A program made the translations under genes and the position numbers. The notes under the pieces were generated by a model. It ran no database searches, was not told the origin of the DNA, and saw nothing but the letters and a program-made list of their open reading frames with translations. A stretch of DNA of 15,773 bases from Roseibacillus sp. (GTDB taxonomy: Bacteria > Verrucomicrobiota > Verrucomicrobiia > Verrucomicrobiales > Akkermansiaceae), in NCBI GenBank assembly GCA_002729275.1, contig PBTP01000063.1, positions 125,127 to 140,899 of the forward strand, in the 5' to 3' direction. Positions 7,828-15,069 of this stretch are shown piece by piece (the stretch's first letter is position 1; each line of letters begins with the position of its first letter).

Positions 7828-7873
7828 CTGAGCTGGAATTACCGAGGGTTCCTTGATTTTCAGTTGCGCGTGC

Positions 7874-7901
7874 TTGACAGAGGCGTCTTCTGGCCTAGGT
7901 T
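7874..7901 (+). promoter_or_regulatory. Candidate promoter for rpsT
   Basis: A perfect -35 hexamer TTGACA (7874-7879), a 16-base spacer and TAGGTT (7896-7901) as a weak -10. Transcription would start near 7908, giving a short leader of about 18 bases. A GGGGA at 7914-7918, about seven bases before the ATG, is the only good Shine-Dalgarno-like sequence I found in the window. Confidence 0.5.
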
Positions 7902-7925
7902 CGTCGGCCCCTCGGGGATTTTATA

Positions 7926-8195
7926 ATGGCTAATTCAAAATCAGCGCTGAAGCGGGTCCGTCAGGCAGAGCGGCGGACCGATCGCAACAAGACACTCAGA
8001 ACGAGGGTGAAGTCCCTCAGGAAGAAGACACTCGAAGCTGCTGAAGCTGGGAACACTGAAGAGGCGCAAAGCGGAATGAAGCTTCTCGCATCGGCGGTTG
8101 ACAGGGCAACCCTCAAGGGCCTCTACCACAAAAACAAAGGAGCCAATATCAAAAGCAAGACTGTTAAGGCAATCAAGGCCGCAGCCGGTTCCTAA
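7926..8195 (+). CDS. rpsT: 30S ribosomal protein S20
   Basis: Primary 16S rRNA-binding protein of the small subunit. The 89-residue, lysine/arginine-rich, all-helical protein starts MANSKSALKRVRQAERRTDR and contains LKGLYHKNKGANIKSKTVKAI near its C-terminus, both typical of bS20; the length is normal. It is preceded by a TTGACA-type promoter and by GGGGA at Shine-Dalgarno distance. A stem-loop follows the stop. It is monocistronic or co-transcribed with the small zinc-ribbon gene 71 bases downstream. Identification is secure. Confidence 0.98.
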   Translation: MANSKSALKRVRQAERRTDRNKTLRTRVKSLRKKTLEAAEAGNTEEAQSGMKLLASAVDRATLKGLYHKNKGANIKSKTVKAIKAAAGS

Positions 8196-8212
8196 TCTGC
8201 CCTCTTCCGATC

Positions 8213-8239
8213 CGAGGCATTTCCCTTATGGAAACCTCG
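8213..8239 (+). other. Stem-loop downstream of rpsT
   Basis: Arms CGAGG (8213-8217) and TTTCC (8220-8224) pair with GGAAA (8230-8234) and CCTCG (8235-8239), with a CA bulge and a five-base loop. No T-run follows, so it is not a classic intrinsic terminator; it may stabilise or process the rpsT 3' end, or be chance. Confidence 0.35.
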
Positions 8240-8266
8240 TCGTAAGTCACACACGCCCCAAGCGCT

Positions 8267-8494
8267 GTGGAAACTGCTTCAAGCGAACGCCTAGCCAAGG
8301 CGAAGGAAATTGCCTCAAACCCCGGGGAGTATCAGGTGTGCGAGGGCTGTGAGTCGATTGTGGGTTTGGCCACGGCGGTGTGTCCGAATTGCCATAGCTA
8401 TCGGTTCGACGGCAGTTCAGCCCGGGTTGTTGACCAGGCCCTTCTTCTGGGTTCACGGGAAAAGCGATCGGTCACTGCTGAAGATCTCGCCTGA
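8267..8494 (+). CDS. Small zinc-ribbon protein of unknown function (75 aa)
   Basis: A 75-residue protein starting at GTG 8267; the frame is closed by a TAA at 8243, and no ATG lies between. It has two cysteine pairs, C25-x-x-C28 and C39-x-x-C42, ten residues apart, the spacing of a compact zinc ribbon. After the ribbon come SYRFDGSSARVVDQALLLGS and an acidic end, SVTAEDLA. I do not recognise a named family. The upstream position next to rpsT and the small size would suit a nucleic-acid- or ribosome-associated factor, but this is only inference. It converges with pheT, leaving 19 bases between the stops. There is no Shine-Dalgarno sequence before the GTG. Four well-placed cysteines and a sensible composition make a real gene likely. 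Confidence 0.82.
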   Translation: METASSERLAKAKEIASNPGEYQVCEGCESIVGLATAVCPNCHSYRFDGSSARVVDQALLLGSREKRSVTAEDLA

Positions 8495-8513
8495 GACCAG
8501 TCGGGTTTTTCCG

Positions 8514-10898
8514 CTACCTAAAGCTGATGGGAAGTGTATCCCTGAGGTGCCCTAGCGTTTTCTGGTGGGCAGCATCAACTTCCTTACTCGTGACGGTCCT
8601 GTCGTCGGAGCGATAGTGAAAGGTGTAGGCGAGGGATTTTCTCCCTGCGTCCATTTGCTTGCCCTTCGGGTCCCGAAAGACATCGAAGCATCCAAAGGAG
8701 ACAAGAAGGGGCTCATTCAGTTTTCGAATGGCCTTTTCAATATCGGTGTTGGTCAAGTCTGCGGGCACTTCCATGGCTGCGTCACGCGAAGAGCCCGGGA
8801 ATTGAGGGAGCTCCGTAATGCGCGAGTTTCGTTTCCGGAGTTCACACACTCTGTTGAGGTCCAGCTCTGCGAGGTATACAGGAAATCCGAAGTCCAGTTC
8901 GCGACCCCGGGAGGGCGACAGCTGAGCAAAAGAGCCGATCGTTTTTCCGCTGGCCAGAATCTGGGCGCTAAGGAGAAAGTTTTCCGACTTCACCGGAGAG
9001 AACTGGACTTCTACACCGGGTAGAATCGAAGCGAGGACACCCTTCAGATCAAACGCATTGGTCACCTTAATGTTATTGTCCTGCCAGGAGCCCGGGTTTC
9101 TCCGGCCTCCGAGGATAATCCCAATCACGTCAGTCTCTAAATCAGTTGCTTTTCCGCCCCCGGCATTGCGAAAACATCTTCCCGTTTCAAAAAAGCGTAT
9201 TTCCTTCGCTCCCTGTCTTACATTCCGGCTTGCGGTAGAGAGAAGAGCGGGGCTGATGCTCGGGCGCATTACACTATGATCCTCGCTGAGAGGGAGCCGG
9301 ACCTTTATGAGGTCTCCTTCCTGCATGGGGCGGAGGGGAAGAGCATCACGCAGTTGTTCTTCAGAAATCAGCTTTATGCACTGAGCTTCAAAGAAACCAA
9401 GTGCGGCCAACTGCATTTTCAGGGCGATTTCGAGATCATAGCGGGCATCAACTTTTCCGAGTGGAGCAGCGGTGGATAGATTTCGCGAAGGGATGGAATC
9501 CAGTCCATTGACGCGAACGATTTCTTCCACAAGATCTACGTGGCGCTGAAGGTCCATGCGATAGCTTGGAATCTTCCATTGGTTATTTCCCTCGTGGACT
9601 AGTCCGAGGCGCTCAAGGGCTTTCTGAGCAGAATCAATTGAGATAGACCCTCCGACCATCTGATGGAGGCGCTCCGGTTCCAGGGAGACGCTGCCTGTCA
9701 TTTCCGGGGCAACGCCCGCAAAGACAGGGTCACCTTCGATATCTCCGCCTGTTAGTTCAACAATAAGCTTTGCTGCGAGAGCTGCAGCTCTGGTGACTGC
9801 TTGGGGGTCGACCCCTCTTTCAAATCTGTATGACGAGTCGGAGTGCAGGTTCAGGCGCCGGGCGGTTCTTCGGATGCTTGGGGGGTCAAACCAGGCGGAC
9901 TCAAGAATCACCTCAGTGGTAGCACTGGTAACGCCCGAAGTTTCTCCTCCCATTACTCCTCCAAGGGCAAGGGCCTTTCCCGATTCATCCGAGATTACAC
10001 AATCAGAGGTCTCCAGATCATAGCTCTGCTCGTCAAGGGCGGCAAAGGTTTCATTCTCCTGGGCGTAGCGAACGCGGATGCCGCCATCGACTTGTGCCGC
10101 GTCGAAGGCATGAAGGGGTTGGCCTATCTCGTGGAGCACAAAATTAGTTATGTCGACAATGTTGTTTATCGGGCGCAGGCCAATTGCCTCCAGTCTACCT
10201 TTCAACCAAGCTGGACTTTCAGCTACCTTTACGTTCCGAATTCTCGTCGCGGTGTAGAAGGCGCATACTTCCTGCCCCTCGATAGAGAGGTTGTGGTCAG
10301 CGGCCTTGGGTTCTATGGATGGAATCTCAACGGGCTTGACCTCACGGCCGGTGAGCGCTGAGAGCTCCCTTGCCATCCCATAGTGGCTGAGCAGGTCCGG
10401 GCGATTGGGGGTAACTTCGATTTCAAAGACAGTATCGTCATCTGCGAACTGCCGGAGAGGCTTTCCCGTTTCCCACTCGGAAGGCAAAATCATCAGTCCG
10501 CTATGATCGGATCCCAGTCCCACCTCGACTGCGGAGCAGAGCATCCCTCTGGACTCTACTTTGCGCATGACGGTCTCTTTGATTTCAAAGTCTCCAGGGA
10601 GCACCGCGCCCGGAAGTGCACATGGAACCTTATCCCCTACCTGATAGTTTTTAGCTCCGCATACGATCTGCCGAAGCTCAGGTTCCCCGGCGTCTACTTT
10701 TGTGACACTTAGCCGGTCTGCATTAGGGTGCTGTTCGCTCGCGACAACCTCGGCGACGACCACCAGGTCCGAAGCGATCCCTTTTTCGCTGATTCCCTCT
10801 ACCTCGACGCCAGCAAAGGTCAGAATGTCATCGAATGCACTGTTAGTGAGATCCGTGATATCGAGATGCTCATTGAGCCATTTTTTCGAGATTAGCAT
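8514..10898 (-). CDS. pheT: Phenylalanyl-tRNA synthetase beta subunit
   Basis: The beta subunit of the alpha2-beta2 enzyme that charges tRNA-Phe; it carries tRNA-binding and editing functions. The 794-residue protein is full length. In order: an OB-fold tRNA-binding domain (about 40-150, LVVVAEVVASEQHPNADRLS), B3/B4 editing domain (with NNIVDITNFVLHEIGQPLHAFD), B5 domain, a core with SYRFERGVDP (FERGVDP at 359-365), and a C-terminal anticodon-binding FDX-ACB domain (about 698-794, entered by FPGSSRDAAM). It starts at ATG 10898 with MLISKKWLNEHLDI, typical of PheT. It lies 65 bases downstream of pheS, in the same operon. No Shine-Dalgarno is seen before the ATG. Confidence 0.98.
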   Translation of the reverse strand: MLISKKWLNEHLDITDLTNSAFDDILTFAGVEVEGISEKGIASDLVVVAEVVASEQHPNADRLSVTKVDAGEPELRQIVCGAKNYQVGDKVPCALPGAVLPGDFEIKETVMRKVESRGMLCSAVEVGLGSDHSGLMILPSEWETGKPLRQFADDDTVFEIEVTPNRPDLLSHYGMARELSALTGREVKPVEIPSIEPKAADHNLSIEGQEVCAFYTATRIRNVKVAESPAWLKGRLEAIGLRPINNIVDITNFVLHEIGQPLHAFDAAQVDGGIRVRYAQENETFAALDEQSYDLETSDCVISDESGKALALGGVMGGETSGVTSATTEVILESAWFDPPSIRRTARRLNLHSDSSYRFERGVDPQAVTRAAALAAKLIVELTGGDIEGDPVFAGVAPEMTGSVSLEPERLHQMVGGSISIDSAQKALERLGLVHEGNNQWKIPSYRMDLQRHVDLVEEIVRVNGLDSIPSRNLSTAAPLGKVDARYDLEIALKMQLAALGFFEAQCIKLISEEQLRDALPLRPMQEGDLIKVRLPLSEDHSVMRPSISPALLSTASRNVRQGAKEIRFFETGRCFRNAGGGKATDLETDVIGIILGGRRNPGSWQDNNIKVTNAFDLKGVLASILPGVEVQFSPVKSENFLLSAQILASGKTIGSFAQLSPSRGRELDFGFPVYLAELDLNRVCELRKRNSRITELPQFPGSSRDAAMEVPADLTNTDIEKAIRKLNEPLLVSFGCFDVFRDPKGKQMDAGRKSLAYTFHYRSDDRTVTSKEVDAAHQKTLGHLRDTLPISFR

Positions 10899-10963
10899 TT
10901 ATTTGAGGTCTCAAGGGTTGTCGACACGCCGGGTAAACTTTGTCCAGTCCAGGCGGGATGAAG

Positions 10964-11980
10964 TCAGGCGAATTGGGAGAGGAATCTTGCATCGTTCTCG
11001 ATCAGAAGGCGGATGTCCTTGATGCCCCACTGAATCATTGCGAGGCGATCGAGGCCCATTCCGAAGGCATAGCCGGTTACCTTGTCAGGATCGTAGAAAT
11101 CGTCACTCCGCGCTTTGCATATTTCATCGAAGACCGCGGGGTCGACCATTCCACAGCCGGCAACTTCGATCCATTTTGGCTCTTCTCCCTTGAGTTTCAG
11201 CAGGGCATCGATTTCAAAACTGGGCTCAGTGAAGGGGAAAAAATGAGGGCGAAACCTAACCTGTGTTTCCTCGCCGAACATCGCCCGGTAAAAGAATTCT
11301 AAAGCTCCCTTGAGATCACCCACCTGAACATCGCTGTCGACGTAAAGTCCCTCCAGTTGATTGAAGGCAGGAAGGTGCGTCTTGTCGACTTCGTCACGCC
11401 GGTAGCATGATCCAGGAGCGATGACCCGGACTGGAGGAGCCTGATTCTCCATGGTGCGAACCTGGACTGTCGAAGTGTGCGTACGTAGCAATTTTCCACT
11501 ATCGAAGTAAAAGGTATCCTTTTCGTTCCGAGCGGGATGCTCAGCGGGAGTGTTAAGAGCATCGAAACAGTGGAATTCCGTTTCAATCTCAGGGCCTTCG
11601 GCCAGAGAAAAACCAAGCTGCCTGAGAATGGTGATGGCTCGGTCTTTTACGAGAGTAAGAGGGTGGAGATTGCCCGGATGCAACGGTAGTGCTGGGAGAG
11701 AAAGATCGATGCCTTCGACGGAAGCGGCATCGGCATCGTCCTGTAAAATTCTCCCCTTGGTGTCGAGGGCCTCAGTGATGGCAGATCGAGTGGTATTTAG
11801 TAACTGACCAATTACTGGTTTATCATCCTTGGAAAGGTCCTTCATTCCAGATGAGGCAACGGTCAAGCGGCCTTTTTTCCCCAGGAACGAAATGCGGACT
11901 TCCTCGAGTTCCTGCTCACCTGCAGCAGCCTTGATAGCCGAGAGGGCCTCGGTTTGGATATTGGCGATCTCTTCTTTCAT
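10964..11980 (-). CDS. pheS: Phenylalanyl-tRNA synthetase alpha subunit
   Basis: Catalytic subunit of phenylalanyl-tRNA synthetase (class II). From the ATG at 11980 the protein has 338 residues and begins MKEEIANIQTEALSAIKAAA; an in-frame TTG three codons upstream (11989) is possible but less likely. An N-terminal helical arm ends with FLGKKGRLT. Motif 2 is within VIAPGSCYRRDEVDKTHLP, and motif 3 is GMGLDRLAM at 307-315. The usual core block FRPHFFPFTEPSFEID is intact. It is preceded by a terminator-like hairpin and about 140 bases of leader. I looked for a phenylalanine-rich leader peptide of the E. coli pheM type and did not find one, nor a T-box. Confidence 0.97.
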   Translation of the reverse strand: MKEEIANIQTEALSAIKAAAGEQELEEVRISFLGKKGRLTVASSGMKDLSKDDKPVIGQLLNTTRSAITEALDTKGRILQDDADAASVEGIDLSLPALPLHPGNLHPLTLVKDRAITILRQLGFSLAEGPEIETEFHCFDALNTPAEHPARNEKDTFYFDSGKLLRTHTSTVQVRTMENQAPPVRVIAPGSCYRRDEVDKTHLPAFNQLEGLYVDSDVQVGDLKGALEFFYRAMFGEETQVRFRPHFFPFTEPSFEIDALLKLKGEEPKWIEVAGCGMVDPAVFDEICKARSDDFYDPDKVTGYAFGMGLDRLAMIQWGIKDIRLLIENDARFLSQFA

Positions 11981-12051
11981 CAGGATCAATAGGGGGAAAG
12001 GGTTCTTCTTATTCGGAGATCATCGGTTCCTTCTGGCAGGGCCATTACTGG

Positions 12052-12073
12052 ATGAGAAAGGCATGGCTCTCAT
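12052..12073 (-). promoter_or_regulatory. Possible stem-loop in the pheS leader
   Basis: Perfect six-base arms ATGAGA (12052-12057) and TCTCAT (12068-12073) enclose a ten-base loop, about 70 bases upstream of the pheS start. It may belong to a leader regulatory structure, but it is short and AT-containing, with no accompanying T-run. Chance is a real alternative. Confidence 0.25.
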
Positions 12074-12128
12074 AATTGGGGACAACCGGATTTTCTATTG
12101 AAGGTGAAGCTTCTGCCATAAACAGCAA

Positions 12129-12149
12129 AGGGTCGCTCGTGGCGACCCT
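12129..12149 (-). terminator. Intrinsic terminator-like hairpin after rplT
   Basis: On the minus strand AGGGTCGC pairs perfectly with GCGACCCT around a five-base loop (12149-12129). It is followed by a T-rich stretch (TTGCTGTTTATGG). It lies about 30 bases after the rplT stop, so it would end the rpmI-rplT transcript or attenuate read-through into pheST. The T-tract is interrupted, so partial termination is likely. Confidence 0.6.
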
Positions 12150-12178
12150 GTAGGAAATTGCAGCTGGCGGATTAGGAC

Positions 12179-12547
12179 TCAGGCTGCTTTGCCTTCCAGG
12201 GCCGTCTTGGCCTTGTCGTAGATGGCATCGAACGCGGCAGGGTCGTTCACCGAGAGATCAGCAAGGATCTTCCGGTCAACTTCGACACTTGCAGCGTTGA
12301 GGCCCTCCATAAATCGGGAATAGGTCAAACCACGCTCGCGTACAGCAGCGCTGATACGTTGAATCCAGAGACGGCGGAATTGGCTCTTTCGCTTTTTCCG
12401 GTCATAATACTCATGCTGCTGAGCCTTGTAGACAGCGTCCTTGGCATAACGATAGAGCTTTGAACGGAAGCCCCGGAATCCTTTCGCACGAAGCAGGACT
12501 CTTTTGCGTCGTTTGCGACTGGCTGGACCATTGGTTGCGCGTGGCAT
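12179..12547 (-). CDS. rplT: 50S ribosomal protein L20
   Basis: Binds 23S rRNA early in large-subunit assembly; in several bacteria L20 also represses its own operon by binding leader RNA. The 122-residue protein starts MPRATNGPASRKRRKRVLLR and has the conserved AKGFRGFRSKLYRYAKDAV and RKKRKSQFRRLWIQRISAA blocks, with the usual length. The ATG is preceded directly by eight A residues on the coding strand (12548-12555 as T on plus) and AGAAAG, not by a GGAGG-type site. It lies 141 bases downstream of rpmI, an unusually long gap for this pair. A terminator-like hairpin follows. Confidence 0.98.
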   Translation of the reverse strand: MPRATNGPASRKRRKRVLLRAKGFRGFRSKLYRYAKDAVYKAQQHEYYDRKKRKSQFRRLWIQRISAAVRERGLTYSRFMEGLNAASVEVDRKILADLSVNDPAAFDAIYDKAKTALEGKAA

Positions 12548-12639
12548 TTTTTTTTCTTTCTGAAGCGAACTGTTTTAGTAGTCCTCCCACAGTCTCATTC
12601 GCTCGTATCCCGCTTGAACAGGAAGGCTGTGTAGGAGGC

Positions 12640-12656
12640 AACGCCGGGGTGGCGTT
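12640..12656 (-). other. Perfect stem-loop in the rpmI-rplT spacer
   Basis: AACGCC (12640-12645) and GGCGTT (12651-12656) pair perfectly around a five-base loop. The hairpin is flanked by two related stretches, reading on the minus strand CTTCCTGCTC...CGGAACAC (12682-12658) and CTTCCTGTTC...CGGGATAC (12625-12605). It sits about 95 bases before rplT, where an L20-responsive or attenuating structure could act. Function is inferred from position only. Confidence 0.4.
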
Positions 12657-12688
12657 TGTGTTCCGTGGCAACGAGCAGGAAGTGCTTC

Positions 12689-12898
12689 TCAGGAAAAAGG
12701 CAGGCTTGCCCTTACGTTCTTGAGATCTGCTTCGGAAACGAGTGCAGCTTTACCGAGGTTCCGCTTACGCTTGCGATTCTTCTTCTGGAGAATGTGTCGC
12801 TTGCCTTGTTTCCGCCGCAATATTTTGCCGGAGCCAGTCACTTTAAAACGTTTAGCGACAGCTTTCCGGGTTTTGGCTTTTCCTGCAGCGCGAGCCAT
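12689..12898 (-). CDS. rpmI: 50S ribosomal protein L35
   Basis: A small basic large-subunit protein of 69 residues: [20 protein letters not shown], then [20 protein letters not shown] and [12 protein letters not shown], all characteristic of bL35. It starts at ATG 12898 with no Shine-Dalgarno sequence (the preceding bases are CCGCGCCCC). It is followed by rplT, the conserved order. infC, usually immediately upstream, is absent; the gene upstream is a lipoprotein in the selA group, 123 bases away. Confidence 0.97.
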   Translation of the reverse strand: MARAAGKAKTRKAVAKRFKVTGSGKILRRKQGKRHILQKKNRKRKRNLGKAALVSEADLKNVRASLPFS

Positions 12899-12913
12899 GG
12901 GGCGCGGAGGCTA

Positions 12914-12944
12914 CCCACCGACAGTGGGATTTCAAGGGATTTTA
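12914..12944 (-). promoter_or_regulatory. Candidate -10 and hairpin in the rpmI leader
   Basis: On the minus strand TAAAAT (12944-12939) in an AT-rich stretch could be a -10; no good -35 is seen. Downstream, CCCAC/GTGGG arms (12928-12914) form a small GC-rich hairpin ending 15 bases before the rpmI ATG. Its position would suit translational control of the L35-L20 operon. An alternative pair, TTGAAA with TAGCCT (12913-12908), would make the transcript nearly leaderless. Both are weak. Confidence 0.3.
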
Positions 12945-12987
12945 CTGTTTTTTGAAGATTTAAAATAGATTGCGACCCGGGAGGGAG

Positions 12988-13009
12988 AAAAGGCCTGCCA
13001 GTAAAGACC
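12988..13009 (-). terminator. Weak terminator-like hairpin after the selA-linked lipoprotein gene
   Basis: On the minus strand GGTCT (13009-13005) pairs with AGGCC (12996-12992, one G-U pair) around an eight-base loop and is followed by TTTT. It lies 13 bases past the lipoprotein stop and would separate the selA group from rpmI-rplT. The stem is short. Confidence 0.3.
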
Positions 13010-13021
13010 TGTAAGGAGCCG

Positions 13022-13672
13022 TTATCTCGTCACCGGCTGGAGGATTTCTCCTCCTATTCGGTCGTTTTCATGGATTTGTAGATAATGGAGGGCCCTTTGG
13101 GCCCTGCTGGCCGCGGGGTCCTTCAAGTATTGCTCCAGTTGGGGAGAGAGCACCGCGAAGATGGATGTCAGATCCACTTTCCACATTCCGCCCTCCCAGA
13201 CAAAAGAGACAAGGGCATCACCATGTTTCTCTCCTGGCGCGAGAAAGACAGTGGCGACGGCTTCCTCGCCAGATTTCCTGATAAGAATCTCTCCGATATC
13301 CAGGAAGTGGGGTGCTCCACCGGGAAAGGTCATGGAGTCAAAGGCCTCCTGTACAATCCTTCGGCTGTTTGTGGTAGCGAGGTCTTCCGAGTCATACTTG
13401 TGGCGAAGAGAGAGACAGGCGAAGAGGGCGAATGGAGGGAGGTCGCTCAGGCCCCTCTCGTCGGCGTTACGTAAGTGAGGAAGAAGGCGATCGTAGTAGT
13501 CGAAGGTCCTTTGGCTCACGTAGCGGAGAGCTTCCTCTCCTCTTCTGGCGTAGAAGGCTTGACTGAACTCAGAGAAGGATGCGCGGATTTCCGCGCGCTG
13601 CTTATTCAGGGACTCCCCACAGGAGGAAAGAAGAACTAAGCCGAATACCCCAATAAGCCAAACCGCATTCAT
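13022..13672 (-). CDS. Small lipoprotein of unknown function coupled to selA
   Basis: A 216-residue protein with a clear lipoprotein signal: MNAVWLIGVFGLVLLSSC, lipobox LSSC with C18, so it is probably anchored in the outer or inner membrane on the periplasmic side. The mature part has no motif I recognise. It opens with a helical segment (NKQRAEIRASFSEFSQAFYA) that resembles the start of NTF2-like or DUF4878-type folds. A later block (AVATVFLAPGEKHGDALVSF, then VWEGGMWKVDL) has the 'alternating strand, then W-K-V-D-L' look of SnoaL/NTF2-like domains; this is only a suggestion. Its ATG overlaps the selA stop (ATGA), implying coupled translation, although no functional link to selenium is known. 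A weak terminator-like hairpin follows. Confidence 0.85.
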   Translation of the reverse strand: MNAVWLIGVFGLVLLSSCGESLNKQRAEIRASFSEFSQAFYARRGEEALRYVSQRTFDYYDRLLPHLRNADERGLSDLPPFALFACLSLRHKYDSEDLATTNSRRIVQEAFDSMTFPGGAPHFLDIGEILIRKSGEEAVATVFLAPGEKHGDALVSFVWEGGMWKVDLTSIFAVLSPQLEQYLKDPAASRAQRALHYLQIHENDRIGGEILQPVTR

Positions 13673-15039
13673 TGCAGGGTCTCAAGGAGAGCGTTGACAA
13701 TGCTTTGATCCTGCGAGGGAAAAACGGTGCGCAGGTTGAGGAGGAATTTGTCACCACTGACGTAACCTACGATTGCAGGATCACCACCCCTCAGGATTCG
13801 GGCCAGTTTTTCGAGGGAAGATCCAACCGGTGTAATCTCGAGGGCAATCGATGGGATTTCTGCGCGGGGCATAGTGCCCCCTCCGGTTCGGGAGAGGGTC
13901 TCTACGATAGAGACCGGGAAGGAGAGACCCTTCAGCTGAGAGGAAATCTCTTCCGCACGAGTACGAAGTTCTTCCACGGGGGTGGAGAGAAAATCGAGGA
14001 CAGGTATGCTGGGTTTTTTCTCTCCCTTGCACGCAAGGTAGTCATCGATGCATTCCTGCAGTACTGTGAGGATAAGCTTGTCACAGCGAACCGCTCGGAA
14101 GAAAGGCTCAGACTTGATGCGTTCCACCATGCCTGCATTTCCGGCGATGATTCCAGCCTGGGGCCCTCCAAGAAGTTTATCGCCTGAAAATATCACAAGG
14201 TCGATGCCATTACGGAGAGCGTCCTGCGGAGTTGGTTCATGATCGATGGGCGCCAGCTGATCAGTGTTCATTACCGCTCCTGATCCAAGGTCCTCAACAA
14301 GGGGAATGCCGTGATCGTGGGCGAGGGATGAAATCTCAGTGACATCTGGCTCATCGGTGAATCCTTCGAGGTAAAAATTGGACCGGTGCACTTTGAGGAT
14401 CAGGGCCGTGCGGTCACTGAGGGCATCGGCATAATCCTTGAGGTGGGTTTTATTAGTGGCTCCCACTTCAACCAGTTTCGCCCCGGAAGTCTCGAGAACC
14501 TCAGGGATACGGAATCCACCACCAATTTCCACCAGTTCTCCCCGGCTGACTATCACTTCGTTCTTTTCCGAGGAGATCAGGGTCCGGAGGGTGAGCACAA
14601 GAGCTGCGGCGCAATTATTGACCGCGGTAGCAGCCTCGGTCTCGAGGAGAACGGCAAGTGCGGTTTCGAGGTAGCCCGCCCGCTTTCCCCGTTTTCCGTC
14701 CCGGAGGTTGAATTCGAGGTTGGAGTATCCCGTGGCAACCTCGCTCAGGGTCTCAGATGCACGTTGGCCGAGGGGAGATCGGCCGAGGTTGGTATGGATG
14801 ATCACTCCTGTAGCATTGATGACAGGCTGGAGCCTCGAAGAAGAAAAATCCTGAAGTCCACTCTGGATCTCCTGTTCGATGGAAGCTCTATCGGCAGCTT
14901 CTCCTTCGGCGAGCCGTGTGCGCCACTTAGAGAGACGGCGTTTGACAAAGCCCGTGACGAGAGGGCGAGGGAGATTGCTCTCCCCCGTGAGGCGCTTGGC
15001 TAGCGTCTCTACGGAGGGCAGTTGACTGAAGTCAGGCAT
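13669..15039 (-). CDS. selA: L-seryl-tRNA(Sec) selenium transferase
   Basis: A cytoplasmic PLP enzyme that converts seryl-tRNA(Sec) to selenocysteyl-tRNA(Sec) using selenophosphate from SelD. The 456-residue protein is full length. It has the N-terminal helical domain (LPSVETLAKRLTGESN, LVTGFVKRRLSKWR), the family block INATGVIIHTNLGRSPLG, NNCAAALVLTL, VSRGELVEIGGGFRIPEV and the PLP site FSGDKLLGGPQAG with K288 as the Schiff-base lysine. The end, GDPAIVGYVSGDKFLLNLRTVFP, is also characteristic. It starts at ATG 15039, 30 bases after the rhomboid-like gene, without a visible Shine-Dalgarno. selB, selC and selD are not in the window and must be elsewhere if the pathway works. Confidence 0.97.
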   Translation of the reverse strand: MPDFSQLPSVETLAKRLTGESNLPRPLVTGFVKRRLSKWRTRLAEGEAADRASIEQEIQSGLQDFSSSRLQPVINATGVIIHTNLGRSPLGQRASETLSEVATGYSNLEFNLRDGKRGKRAGYLETALAVLLETEAATAVNNCAAALVLTLRTLISSEKNEVIVSRGELVEIGGGFRIPEVLETSGAKLVEVGATNKTHLKDYADALSDRTALILKVHRSNFYLEGFTDEPDVTEISSLAHDHGIPLVEDLGSGAVMNTDQLAPIDHEPTPQDALRNGIDLVIFSGDKLLGGPQAGIIAGNAGMVERIKSEPFFRAVRCDKLILTVLQECIDDYLACKGEKKPSIPVLDFLSTPVEELRTRAEEISSQLKGLSFPVSIVETLSRTGGGTMPRAEIPSIALEITPVGSSLEKLARILRGGDPAIVGYVSGDKFLLNLRTVFPSQDQSIVNALLETLQ

Positions 15040-15069
15040 GTCACAAAAAGGGGGAGGGGCCGAGGGTAA

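Noticed and set aside
7835..7860. Possible terminator after the L,D-transpeptidase gene (GGA/ACC pairing with GGT/TCC then TTGATTTT)
   Set aside because: The stem is only six pairs with a three-base bulge; too weak to call.
8495..8513. GGGTTTTT between the zinc-ribbon gene and pheT as a bidirectional terminator
   Set aside because: The T-run is present, but only a three-pair stem (CTG/CAG) can be formed before it.
9843..10361. A 172-codon rightward open frame
   Set aside because: Antisense to pheT, in the tRNA-binding/editing region; composition does not look like a protein.
10899..10963. A separate promoter or regulatory element between pheS and pheT
   Set aside because: The 65-base gap shows no convincing promoter or hairpin; the two genes are probably one transcript.
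12045..12119. A 24-residue leftward reading frame upstream of pheS, considered as a leader peptide
   Set aside because: It contains only one phenylalanine and no run, unlike pheM, and no paired terminator/antiterminator follows; probably chance.
14386..15003. A 205-codon rightward open frame (and 171 codons at 13672-14187)
   Set aside because: Both are antisense to selA, which is complete with its PLP site.
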